The position numbers and the translations under genes are program-made. A stretch of 64,000 nucleotides of DNA from assembly GCF_038005985.1 (NCBI RefSeq), contig NZ_JBBOUI010000001.1, positions 3,306,001 through 3,370,000 of the forward strand, in the 5' to 3' direction. The notes under the pieces were generated by a model, which was not told the DNA's origin, made no database searches, and saw only the letters and a list, made by a program, of their open reading frames with translations. Positions 56,263-64,000 of this stretch are shown here, in pieces. The DNA is from Solibacillus sp. FSL R7-0682. Its GTDB lineage: Bacteria; Bacillota; Bacilli; Bacillales_A; Planococcaceae. Numbering within the stretch: the stretch's first letter is position 1; every line of letters starts with the position of its first letter.

Positions 56263-56492
56263 CTTATCACTCCCTCTTATACTCTAATAATATTTTATAC
56301 TTTTTTACCATTATTTTCATTGGTAATTGGGAGTAAAGAGAAATAGAACAGTCTTGTTAGCGTATTTCGTACATATTTATTGAAAATATTTATAAAACTA
56401 CTTTAATCGGTCAAACCTTTGAATGAATCGTGTTAAAACAACTAATGTAATTAACACTTTTCAAAAATTTAATGGAGTTGGAGGTTTCAAAT

Positions 56493-56687
56493 ATGAATAC
56501 GAAACGTAACAAAGTTAACGGTAAGAAAGAGCCAGCTGCAACTAAATTACAGGTGAATGGTAGAAGTCAAAAAAACCCTCAAGAAGAATTAGGTATGGAG
56601 CAAAATCCAGGCTCACCTCAGTATGAGACTAGACAAAAATCCTCAAATCCTAATCAACCTGTGAGTGAACGTACGGCATGGCACTAG
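56493..56687 (+). CDS. Small hydrophilic basic protein, unknown
   Basis: 64 residues from ATG 56493, 8 bases after GGAGG. MNTKRNKVNGKKEPA is followed by Asn/Gln/Pro-rich sequence ending SERTAWH. There is no signal peptide or membrane segment. The composition recalls small acid-soluble spore proteins, but no family signature was recognised. It is isolated between opposite-strand genes and has a strong terminator, so it is probably real. Confidence 0.6.
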   Translation: MNTKRNKVNGKKEPAATKLQVNGRSQKNPQEELGMEQNPGSPQYETRQKSSNPNQPVSERTAWH

Positions 56688-56719
56688 CTTCTATTTGAAA
56701 ACCAATTCAACACACATTG

Positions 56720-56760
56720 AAAGGAAGGAATAAAGTCTTTGGCTTTATTCCTTCCTTTTG
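56720..56760. terminator. Bidirectional terminator
   Basis: AAAGGAAGGAATAAAG (56720-56735) is perfectly complementary to 56743-56758. It serves the small plus-strand gene and the converging FAD oxidoreductase gene. Confidence 0.9.
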
Positions 56761-56795
56761 GAGTGATCGTCATTACTATTTGTTGGCAGGATTAT

Positions 56796-58658
56796 TTATA
56801 AACTAATATATTTTATAACATCTGCGCATATCGCGTACATTTCCTTGGCCGCCAAGTTATGGTTTGCTGAATCAATATTTTCGGAAGTAGATTTACTAAT
56901 GATACCTGCCTCGATTAACCTCATCCAATTGCCTTCATCTGCTGGTTGGTCTAGTAAAATTTCAGCTAAAAGATTACTCGCCTTATGTAAATCAAGCGGT
57001 TCATTTTCTTTGTAAAAAACGCCATTATACGTTGTTTGTAATTGCTCGCTTCGTTCAGCAGATTTTTCCGTTTGTGGTCGACTCATTGAAGCCCTAAGCA
57101 TGTTCATAAAATTATGCGTCGTTACTGGCTTATCAACCGCTAAATCATTGTCGTAGCCACCTATAACTAAGCCGTAGTTAATAAGTGTTTGTACAGATTG
57201 ATCAAACCATTCGTCTTCATACGGATAGGAAGCTTTTATCGGCTTTACAAATGCGCCTTGCTGTTTTAAGTGCGTACGCAGTTGTTCAATTAATGCTTCA
57301 TCTTTACTTAATTCGCGGAACGTTACACCCTCTTTAATCGCCAATGAGGCCGCAATTCCAGCTGCATCACCAGTTACCATACCTGTTGGGACAATTCTTG
57401 TACTTCCTGCCGCTAATGACGAATAGCCTGCCGAACGCCCGACTACTAACAGCCCATCAACTTCAAGTGGCACAAGCGAACGGAAAGGAATGGCATATTG
57501 ATTGGGTGTTGAAATGACATAACCATAATCCTGTGGTGTTTGTGCCTGTACATCTACTGGATAGGCACCGTAGCCGATATTATCCCAATGATCGCTATTT
57601 TTCCACACATCTGACATCGGAAGCTGGTACTCTGCTAAAATGTGACGTGTTTCACGTACATACAGTTCTGTTGGATAACTTGCAATTACTGCATTTTCAA
57701 AGCCACCAAATTCCTGTCTTAAATAACTCACAATATGCTTCGTCTCGCGCTTTCCCTTTTCAATCGCATCGGATTTCGCTGTTTCACTCAAGCCATCCAC
57801 ATCAAAAATTTGTAATGCATTAATATAATAGTCGTCTCCCACTTTTACAAGGTTCAGCCCGCGTAATCGGGTATTTTCCTCAACTGGCTTATACATATCA
57901 TGGAGCTTTGTGAATCCCCAAGCGACTGATTTCTTTACCTCAGCTTCGCCAAATTTCTCGGATTTCGCTGTTTCCTTTACCTTTTTCCAATCGACATTTC
58001 TTAAATGGAGCATTAAAGTAACAGCCATTTTTTTATCTTCAATGCCAATATCCTTGCCACCAATAAAGTGTGGCACATTCGCCATAACAGCAATATCAGC
58101 ATCTTGAGTAGCATCAATAAAGGCGCTTCCCTTTACCGTATATGTACCATTTACATTTTTAATTTTTACATCAGTTAATGTAGTGCCTGTTAGGATTGTC
58201 TCCTCAACCGATGTATTGACGGACAAGGTTAAGTTTTCTTCGGCAAAAACAAGTTGCTTAAATGCAGCCTTAGCATCTTCAATATTAAAGCTATTGTCGT
58301 TACCAACTAATGCATGCCACTCTTTATAAATACCACGACTCAGATGTCTTGTACTCTTACTTTTTGGAATATCTAAAAAGTTCAGCATCCCAAACGTAAA
58401 GAGCCCCCCTAAATCCTCACGCTTTTCAATAAGTAAAGTCTTCGAACCACTACGTGCTGCCATTACCGCTGCCGCAACTCCCTCTGGTTCCCCACCAATG
58501 ACAATGACATCATATTGCTCATCAAATTTTTGTACTGCGACTGGCTTTTCATAGGACTGCGCCATTATTTTTGGTTCTGTTATGTATTTGATTACTAAAG
58601 CAATAACTACTAGGCTTGCTAAAAACCCGATCGTTATTGCTATTTTTCTTTTATTCAT
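56796..58658 (-). CDS. Membrane-anchored FAD-dependent oxidoreductase with SLH-like tail
   Basis: 620 residues. An N-terminal hydrophobic segment (~7-25) is preceded by NKRK without a twin-arginine motif. A Rossmann FAD fold starts YDVIVIGGEPEGVAAAV with the acidic end LLIEKREDLGG. It belongs to the FAD_oxidored (PF12831-like) group, with RFVPTG-like RIVPTGMVTGDAAGIAAS near residue 420. The last ~150 residues resemble degenerate SLH repeats (LINYGLVIGGYDND). The substrate is unknown. How an external flavoprotein gets FAD is open. Confidence 0.85.
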   Translation of the reverse strand: MNKRKIAITIGFLASLVVIALVIKYITEPKIMAQSYEKPVAVQKFDEQYDVIVIGGEPEGVAAAVMAARSGSKTLLIEKREDLGGLFTFGMLNFLDIPKSKSTRHLSRGIYKEWHALVGNDNSFNIEDAKAAFKQLVFAEENLTLSVNTSVEETILTGTTLTDVKIKNVNGTYTVKGSAFIDATQDADIAVMANVPHFIGGKDIGIEDKKMAVTLMLHLRNVDWKKVKETAKSEKFGEAEVKKSVAWGFTKLHDMYKPVEENTRLRGLNLVKVGDDYYINALQIFDVDGLSETAKSDAIEKGKRETKHIVSYLRQEFGGFENAVIASYPTELYVRETRHILAEYQLPMSDVWKNSDHWDNIGYGAYPVDVQAQTPQDYGYVISTPNQYAIPFRSLVPLEVDGLLVVGRSAGYSSLAAGSTRIVPTGMVTGDAAGIAASLAIKEGVTFRELSKDEALIEQLRTHLKQQGAFVKPIKASYPYEDEWFDQSVQTLINYGLVIGGYDNDLAVDKPVTTHNFMNMLRASMSRPQTEKSAERSEQLQTTYNGVFYKENEPLDLHKASNLLAEILLDQPADEGNWMRLIEAGIISKSTSENIDSANHNLAAKEMYAICADVIKYISL

Positions 58659-58760
58659 GCTGTGACTCCCTTTATTTAAACTATTGTCTCTTTTATTATA
58701 AGTTTTGGAAGAACGTTTATAAAGTGTTACTGGATTTTTATGTAATTTATCCTATACCTA

Positions 58761-58822
58761 ACTTTCTTCTTTTTGCAGGATCTTCTTTCGCTTCTTTTCC
58801 ATTCGTTACTCCTTCTTCAATA
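58761..58822 (-). pseudogene. Remnant of the 5' end of a RadC/JAB-like gene (copy 2)
   Basis: The minus strand has AAGGAGTAACGA then ATG at 58802 encoding MEKKRKKI, and stops soon after. It matches the ribosome binding site and start of the remnant at 61244. It is preceded by the same type of terminator. Confidence 0.55.
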
Positions 58823-58906
58823 GAATCTTCATATTTATTTATATTAACAATTCGAAAAAATTCGAGTTGTTACGGCCATTTACATGACACAAGCAGATGG
58901 CAAAAA

Positions 58907-58940
58907 AAAGCCCTACACAGCCTTAGCCATGTAGAGCCCT
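58907..58940 (-). terminator. Terminator of the stalk/coiled-coil gene
   Basis: GCCCTACACAGCC and its complement GGCTCTACATGGC-like arm (58910-58939) with an A8 tract. A near copy lies at 61392-61421. Confidence 0.8.
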
Positions 58941-59020
58941 TCTACAATTCTAGAATTATAGTGAATTGTCGAAAATATTTGTGCATCCAAAGCACGATAT
59001 CTATTAATGACCGTTATTCA

Positions 59021-59839
59021 TTACTTTTCTTCATAAACTCTAATTCTTTTTAAATCCCCATCATTACCGGAGAATGTAACTAATGTCTCGTCTTCATCGA
59101 TATCAATCACTTCACCCGTAATTTCAGCATCTTCGTATTCTTCCCAAATATCATCAACGATACTATTTATGAATCTTTCTATCTTTGTAGATGATAGATT
59201 ATACCAATCTCTATAGTAACTTCTTTTATTTAAGTCGATTTCGATTTCTACCTCGATATCATCCTTATCACCTTTGAGTGTGATTTCGAATTCCATACCA
59301 TTCCAATCTCCGTAGTCTTTATTCAATTGCTTATCCAATTCTTTTAAAGAAACAGTAGATTTTGATTTTGCTAATAATTGTGCTTCTAGTTCTGCAATTT
59401 TAGCATCTTTTGTTTTAATTGCGTTTTCTAATTCTACAATTTTAGCATCTTTTGTTTTAACTGAAGTTTCTAAATTAGCAATACTAGCATCTTTTGTTTT
59501 AATAAATCTTTCTAAATTGGAAATTTCGTTCTTTAAATCATTTGGAGCTACAGTATCTGAAATATAAATAGATTTAGTTCTTCCATCCCAAGTAACAATT
59601 TTGTTTAGTACTCCTGATAAGGCGCGCACAGGTAAATAAGTAGTTCCATCGATAACGATTGGATCAACATTACCAGACACTTGAACATTATTATTTAGAA
59701 TCTTAATTTGTGGGTTAGTCTCAACTTTTTTCGACACGACAGCAGCTTCAGAGACAGTTGTTTGTGAAAAAATTAATAAACTAGCAAACATCGTTGAAGC
59801 AATAACTTTACCTGCCTTTTTAAACATCTTTTTTTCCAT
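59021..59839 (-). CDS. Secreted stalk-domain protein with coiled-coil repeats
   Basis: 272 residues, ATG 59839 with GGGGTG 8 bases upstream. The signal peptide precedes a stalk domain (~45-95; TTYLPVRALSGVLNK, TKSIYIS). A coiled coil (~105-155) follows with three tandem 14-residue units KTKDAxIxxLExxx, and then a C-terminal domain (~165-272; LNKDYGDWNGMEFEITLKGD) of unknown type. It is related in its first part to the proteins at 45742 and 53380. No catalytic motif was found. Confidence 0.8.
   Translation of the reverse strand: MEKKMFKKAGKVIASTMFASLLIFSQTTVSEAAVVSKKVETNPQIKILNNNVQVSGNVDPIVIDGTTYLPVRALSGVLNKIVTWDGRTKSIYISDTVAPNDLKNEISNLERFIKTKDASIANLETSVKTKDAKIVELENAIKTKDAKIAELEAQLLAKSKSTVSLKELDKQLNKDYGDWNGMEFEITLKGDKDDIEVEIEIDLNKRSYYRDWYNLSSTKIERFINSIVDDIWEEYEDAEITGEVIDIDEDETLVTFSGNDGDLKRIRVYEEK
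59397..59518. repeat. Three tandem 42-bp repeats coding for the coiled coil
   Basis: The core TAGCATCTTTTGTTTTAA recurs three times at 42-base spacing within the stalk-domain gene. Each unit codes for 14 residues (two heptads). In-frame slippage would lengthen or shorten the coil. Confidence 0.8.
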
Positions 59840-60309
59840 ATTTTATCACCCCTACTATATTTTATAACTTACATTATACACTTAATATGAAAATTATGGT
59901 AGTTTTTTAATCATTTTTCTCAAATTCATCAAATGATATTAAACAAAGAATTAAAGGCATAATAGAATAAGCTAATATATTAATAACTTGTTAATTGACA
60001 ATTACTAATGATGACCATAACAACTGTAGGTTTTTTATGGTTTTCTCTGATGCTGTTAGTGGGAAAAACCTGATTAAAAAACTAATACTTGATTGATTAA
60101 AATTTTGAGTCTAGCCTTTTTAACTGTACCTTTACACAGCTTCCTAAAAATATTGATGCGTTTCTGGATCAGAAATGTCAATATTTATTTATGTACCAAG
60201 ACCTAAACCAGTTGCACCAGTAACAGATCATGTTACAGCTAAAGTAGCTTTTTCCTCTCCATAACCCTTCACACAAAACGTAAATAAATCTGCACCCATC
60301 GCTTTCTCA
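59840..60309. other. Intergenic stretch with no recognisable gene
   Basis: AT-rich DNA upstream of the stalk-domain gene. A plus-strand fragment at about 60192-60265 reads VPRPKPVAPVTDHVTAKV before a stop, possibly debris of a surface or phage protein. A loose AGGTTTTTT/AAAAACCT pairing lies at ~60028-60072. Nothing else is supported. Confidence 0.5.
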
Positions 60310-60630
60310 TCACCATACTATCCATAAATCTTCTGCAAGACAGGACTTAAAAAAAGAAGATAAAATAGAAAGTATAATAATCATTGTTGATTCCTTTTTC
60401 CCAATCGAAAATTTATTCACCCATTTCAATACATCTTTGGAAGTTAACGAGCTCAATGGAACTAAACACTCGCTGCAAAATCGTTCTAAGATCGAACGAT
60501 ATTTTGAAATCGTTGTTTCCGCTTTATTTGCTAGTTTTAAACTTAGCAAGTATTCATTTAATATCATTCTCGTTTGTATGGGAATTGCTTCATGGGTACT
60601 TATCCAATATTTACTTGTATGATTGGTCAT
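60310..60630 (-). pseudogene. Tyrosine recombinase/integrase N-terminal fragment
   Basis: 106 residues resembling the core-binding SAM-like domain of phage integrases (MILNEYLLSLKLANKAETTI, SKYRSILERF, SLTSKDVLKWVNKF). The frame stops before any catalytic R-H-R-Y domain, which is not found downstream. It is probably the stub of a lost integrative element. Confidence 0.75.
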
Positions 60631-60787
60631 ATGTTACCTTCCTTTCTTTCATTCTCACACCTCCACTATGTGTTCACACTATTGTTAACTGTTTTCTTTA
60701 CCTTTATTCAATTAGTTTTATATTTTATATAAGTTCATAACGAACTAGATAAAATTAAAGACTAGATAACGACCTTGATAATAGATT

Positions 60788-61244
60788 CTAATACTCTAAA
60801 TTTGAAATGTGGAAGCTCCTTCGTCTAATGTCAAATTTAGAAGGCATTACTGACTTTTTATACGTATTCTTTACTTTATAGGTTCTACTATGCTGTTGAT
60901 AATATGCATGTAGTTCCTCATTACGCTTAATCGTATTCATATGAATATCTTTAACGTTATATTCAAAAGATTGAAATCTTCCTAATGTTAGATAAGTTAC
61001 TGGAATATCTTTTGCGACAAGAAAGTCAATACTTTGTATGCCAATAAAAACAGAAATCTTCTTATGTTGCAGATGTACTTTATCAAGCCACTGACGTTTC
61101 CCTAATGAAATCTCGGATGATGTTTGCTACATCCTCTGGTGATGGAACACGTCTTCCTAAGAACAATTGCAATCCCTTTCTCTCCAACACCACATCTACC
61201 AACTGAATTCTTTTTGCAGGTACTTTCTTTTGCTTCTCTTCCAT
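60788..61244 (-). pseudogene. Frameshifted remnant: RadC/JAB-like N-terminus joined to an unknown frame
   Basis: AAGGAGGAGTAACAA precedes ATG 61244 encoding MEEKQKKVPAKRIQLVDVVL, then RRVPSPEDVANIIRDFI, similar to the N-terminus of short RadC/JAB proteins. The frame stops near 61085. An overlapping second frame (ISLGKRQWLDKVHLQHKK ... MPSKFDIRRRS) runs to a stop at 60788 and is not recognised. The JPN+ metal motif is absent, so the gene is broken. Confidence 0.55.
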
Positions 61245-61388
61245 TTGTTACTCCTCCTTCAAAATAGAAAAGCCCTTCACTTCACATTAGTAATGAAAGG
61301 CATTGAATCATACTTTATAGTTATAATAACTATATGAAAGTTAAGTTCTTACGGCTCTGAACATGTGCGTAGGCTAAAGGGTAAAATG

Positions 61389-61422
61389 AAAAGCCCTACA
61401 TAGCCGAAGCCATGTAGAGCCA
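61389..61422 (-). terminator. Terminator of the second S-layer-like gene
   Basis: GCCCTACATAGCC and GGCTCTACATGGC-complement arms (61392-61421). It is nearly the same stem as at 58910-58939. Confidence 0.8.
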
Positions 61423-61447
61423 AATTGTTTACAAAATGTATTATTGA

Positions 61448-64000
61448 TTAGTTAGCAACTTCAATAACAGTAGCAGTTACAACTCCTGTTTCTTTATTAG
61501 TTACAACTACTGCAGTATTAACAGTTGTATCAACTGTTGCTGTGAAACGAGCATTAAATGTAGTATCTGCATTTAATGCATTTACGATTGCTGTTGCTGT
61601 TTGAGCAGCAGTTACTACACCAGTTACTGGAACTTCAATTGTTTTATCAAAGTTTCCTAATGTAGTAGAAGTTTGAGCAACTCGAACTTTTGCAACTTTG
61701 TTAAACGCTGTTGCTTCAAGAGCTGGCGTTGAAACGTTAGCCGTTGCGATAGCTGAAGTACCTGCTGCCGGAGTACCTACTAAAGTTGAAGTAGCTACTG
61801 GAGAAATACCAGAGTTTACTTCTGCAATCGAAAGATTTAACGCTGTGTCTTCAGCTGCTGCTGTTTTAGCAGAAATAACTACTTTAGCACCTGATGTAGA
61901 AGCCACATATTTAGCATTGAAGTTAGTATCGCTATTTAATGCAGTAACAAGACGAGAAGCTACAGATGGTAAAGATTCATTTAATACTGTAGTGATTGTA
62001 ATTGGAGCTACAGTAACACCTGTTGCTGCAAATTGTGCAGTAAATGTTCCATCCCCTAAGCCAGCTGCTGCTGTTAAAGTTAATTCTTCAACTTGCTCAG
62101 TACCAGCAGTTCCTAATGAAGGAGTTGCTGTAGTACCTGTTGCTGCCACTAATACTAATGGGTTAGTTGCTGCTACTAAAGTAGTTTTAGCATCATCTAG
62201 AGTAATAGTTTCAGACACTACAATAGATCCAGTAGTTTTAGTTAAACGATCAGCACTTGCTAATGCTGGAGTATAAACTACTTTACCAATATCAGATGTA
62301 ATAGTAGTACCTGCTGCTACAGTAAATGTATGAGTTGCAGAAGAAGGTGTACCAGCCGAAGTTAAAGTAGTTTCATTTGCATCAACTACACCATCTTTAT
62401 CAAGGTCGAACCAGAATTGAGAATCATCAGCAAATGTTACAGCTTCACTAAATGTTACAACGATAGTTGTTGGTGATGTAACTTCAGCTTTAGAGATTAA
62501 GCCTCCTGCTACTGGTGGAACAACTGGTGCAGCACCCGCTTCAAGAACGTTGAATGTTAATTTTCCATCAGCATCTTTAGTAACTGCTACACGAACATAT
62601 TCATTACTTAATAATGTTTCAAATGCAGCTTTAGAGATCTTCGAACCTTTTTCTTGGTATTCTTTAGCATCAGCATAGCTATATACATTTGTACCAATAG
62701 TTAAAGTATCGTTAGCTGTATTCTTACTTGCAACTACACCTGTTGTTTCACCTGTTGCAAATTGAGTGAATTTAACAGTTGCTGCTTTAGAAGGTAGGAC
62801 ATTTCTTGAACCTAAAATGTCAATTTCTACTGTTGTTGCCGAATCAGCAGTGAACTCTACTACTGCTCTACCATTTGCATCAGATGTAGTTTCGAATGTA
62901 TAAGTTCTACCTACATTTTTAGTACCACCTTGTACTTTTAACTCACCAAATGTTGTAGATAATTCGAATGTAACATCATATTTTTTACCAGTTCCATATG
63001 CGAATCCGTTTTGATCCACTGATTGATAAACTGCATATGCTGTTTTACCAGCTTGTAATGATGCTACTTCAGCACCAAACTCAGCATTTAATACTTTAAT
63101 AACTGCTTCTTTTACTTCTGCTTCTGTGAAGTAAGTAGTTTCTGCTTCAACTTGAATATCTTTTTTATCAAGTGCTGTATCTGCACCAGTTTTACCGTCA
63201 GTGTTTAAGAATACAGTTGGTGTTACATAAGATTTTTTACCTTTACCAATAACACGGAATGAAGCTTTACCTTCTTTTCCTGCTACTTTAATTGCATATA
63301 CTCCATCTTTTTTAATGTCGTATACTTTGCCGTCAATAATAACTTGGCTAGCACCATCGAATTTCGGGAATGTTACATAAGCTGTAGTTCCTGCATCAGC
63401 TAATTCACCTGTTTTAGTTTTAACTGTCACTTCGTACTCACGACCACCATAACCGAAATCATTTTCTTCGTCAATTTCAGTTCCAGCAGCTGGTAATACG
63501 CCTGCTTCAGCAGCATCTTCAGTTCCTAATGCTTTTACAGCAAGTTCAAGTTTATCATTTTGCTCGAATTTAACTGTAGCAGCTTTGTCTTGAAGAAGTA
63601 ATTTGCCGTATGCAGGGTTTAATTTTTTAACCTTGTCTTGAGCTTTATCAAGTTTGTCAGTGTCTAAATCACCGATAGTAGCTTCATAAACAATTGGAGT
63701 TACAGAATCATCTGATCCAGTTAAGATTAATGAACCTTTACCATTTTTGTCTAATTCAATAGCTACGTATTGAGCAGCACCAGTTGATAATTCGTATGGA
63801 GTAAGTCCTTTACTTCCAGTATATGGTGTATAGTTTCCTTTTTCGTCAACAGAACCAACTGCACTTGTTACAACAACACCATCAGCAACTTTGTTAGATT
63901 TAACTCCTAAGTTTTCTTCAAACGTTACAAATACTACTGAGTTTTTAGCACCAGTGATTTCGTATGTTTTCTTAGAACCGTTAGCTACTGATTTGTCTTC
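61448..64000 (-). CDS. Second large S-layer-like surface protein, 5' truncated by window edge
   Basis: The frame is open from the right edge to the stop at 61448, about 850 codons, and its start lies outside. The internal GTG at 63430 is not a real start, since coding continues upstream. The protein is Ala/Thr/Val-rich with beta-domain patterns typical of S-layer C-terminal modules (e.g. EVTSPTTIVVTFSEAVTF, an SbsA/Big-type Ig module) and repetitive codon use like the gene at 47946. SLH repeats would be expected in the missing N-terminus. Confidence 0.82.
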   Translation of the reverse strand, partial: EDKSVANGSKKTYEITGAKNSVVFVTFEENLGVKSNKVADGVVVTSAVGSVDEKGNYTPYTGSKGLTPYELSTGAAQYVAIELDKNGKGSLILTGSDDSVTPIVYEATIGDLDTDKLDKAQDKVKKLNPAYGKLLLQDKAATVKFEQNDKLELAVKALGTEDAAEAGVLPAAGTEIDEENDFGYGGREYEVTVKTKTGELADAGTTAYVTFPKFDGASQVIIDGKVYDIKKDGVYAIKVAGKEGKASFRVIGKGKKSYVTPTVFLNTDGKTGADTALDKKDIQVEAETTYFTEAEVKEAVIKVLNAEFGAEVASLQAGKTAYAVYQSVDQNGFAYGTGKKYDVTFELSTTFGELKVQGGTKNVGRTYTFETTSDANGRAVVEFTADSATTVEIDILGSRNVLPSKAATVKFTQFATGETTGVVASKNTANDTLTIGTNVYSYADAKEYQEKGSKISKAAFETLLSNEYVRVAVTKDADGKLTFNVLEAGAAPVVPPVAGGLISKAEVTSPTTIVVTFSEAVTFADDSQFWFDLDKDGVVDANETTLTSAGTPSSATHTFTVAAGTTITSDIGKVVYTPALASADRLTKTTGSIVVSETITLDDAKTTLVAATNPLVLVAATGTTATPSLGTAGTEQVEELTLTAAAGLGDGTFTAQFAATGVTVAPITITTVLNESLPSVASRLVTALNSDTNFNAKYVASTSGAKVVISAKTAAAEDTALNLSIAEVNSGISPVATSTLVGTPAAGTSAIATANVSTPALEATAFNKVAKVRVAQTSTTLGNFDKTIEVPVTGVVTAAQTATAIVNALNADTTFNARFTATVDTTVNTAVVVTNKETGVVTATVIEVAN

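Overview
The window (64 kb, low G+C) looks like a chromosomal segment of a Gram-positive, S-layer-bearing, motile member of the Bacillales, most likely the Lysinibacillus/Solibacillus (Planococcaceae) group. The genus is inferred from recalled protein resemblance, mainly the S-layer leader and the SecA2/SLAP pair. The order tagO-yvhJ-yvyE-degS-degU-degV-comFA-comFC-yvyF-flgM-flgN-flgK-flgL-yviE-fliW-csrA-hag matches the Bacillus subtilis backbone. No rRNA, tRNA or CRISPR array was seen.

Region 1 (1-9.6 kb, almost all minus strand) is a late flagellar cluster. It holds a truncated Maf-type flagellin glycosyltransferase, hag, a decayed second flagellin, csrA, fliW, yviE, two tandem flgL copies, flgK, flgN, flgM and yvyF. 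The hag leader has a textbook CsrA hairpin plus a second GGA over the ribosome binding site, so the FliW-CsrA-flagellin homeostasis circuit is complete here. SigD-type promoters precede hag and flgM.

Region 2 (9.7-22 kb) carries DNA-uptake genes comFC/comFA, degV, a lipoprotein, degU/degS, yvyE, an LCP wall-polymer ligase, tagO, and then secA2 with an S-layer assembly (SLAP) protein. A deletion derivative of an ISL3-type element lies between the LCP and tagO terminators.

Region 3 (23-56 kb) is a cell-surface gene archipelago. It has three NlpC/P60 hydrolases, brnQ, an S41 protease, a TetR regulator, SLH-domain enzymes (glucosaminidase, NlpC/P60, CAP, amidase, phosphodiester glycosidase), a 1348-residue secreted helical-repeat protein, stalk-domain (copper amine oxidase N-terminal-like) proteins, a 956-residue S-layer protein and a subtilase. 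A second, near-intact ISL3-type element has its transposase cut by one in-frame TGA.

Region 4 (56-64 kb) has a small basic protein, a membrane-anchored FAD oxidoreductase with an SLH-like tail, a stalk/coiled-coil protein, a graveyard of mobile-element remnants, and the 3' part of a second large S-layer-like gene that runs off the right edge.

The most unusual signal is non-coding. Two distant intergenic regions (about 11.86-12.06 kb and 41.65-41.93 kb) contain degenerate arrays of a short TTATTGGACA-like core repeated every ~21 bp. In both, the array lies between a GT-rich flank and a CA-rich flank, and the CA-rich flank abuts the terminator of a minus-strand gene. I know of no described element with this layout.
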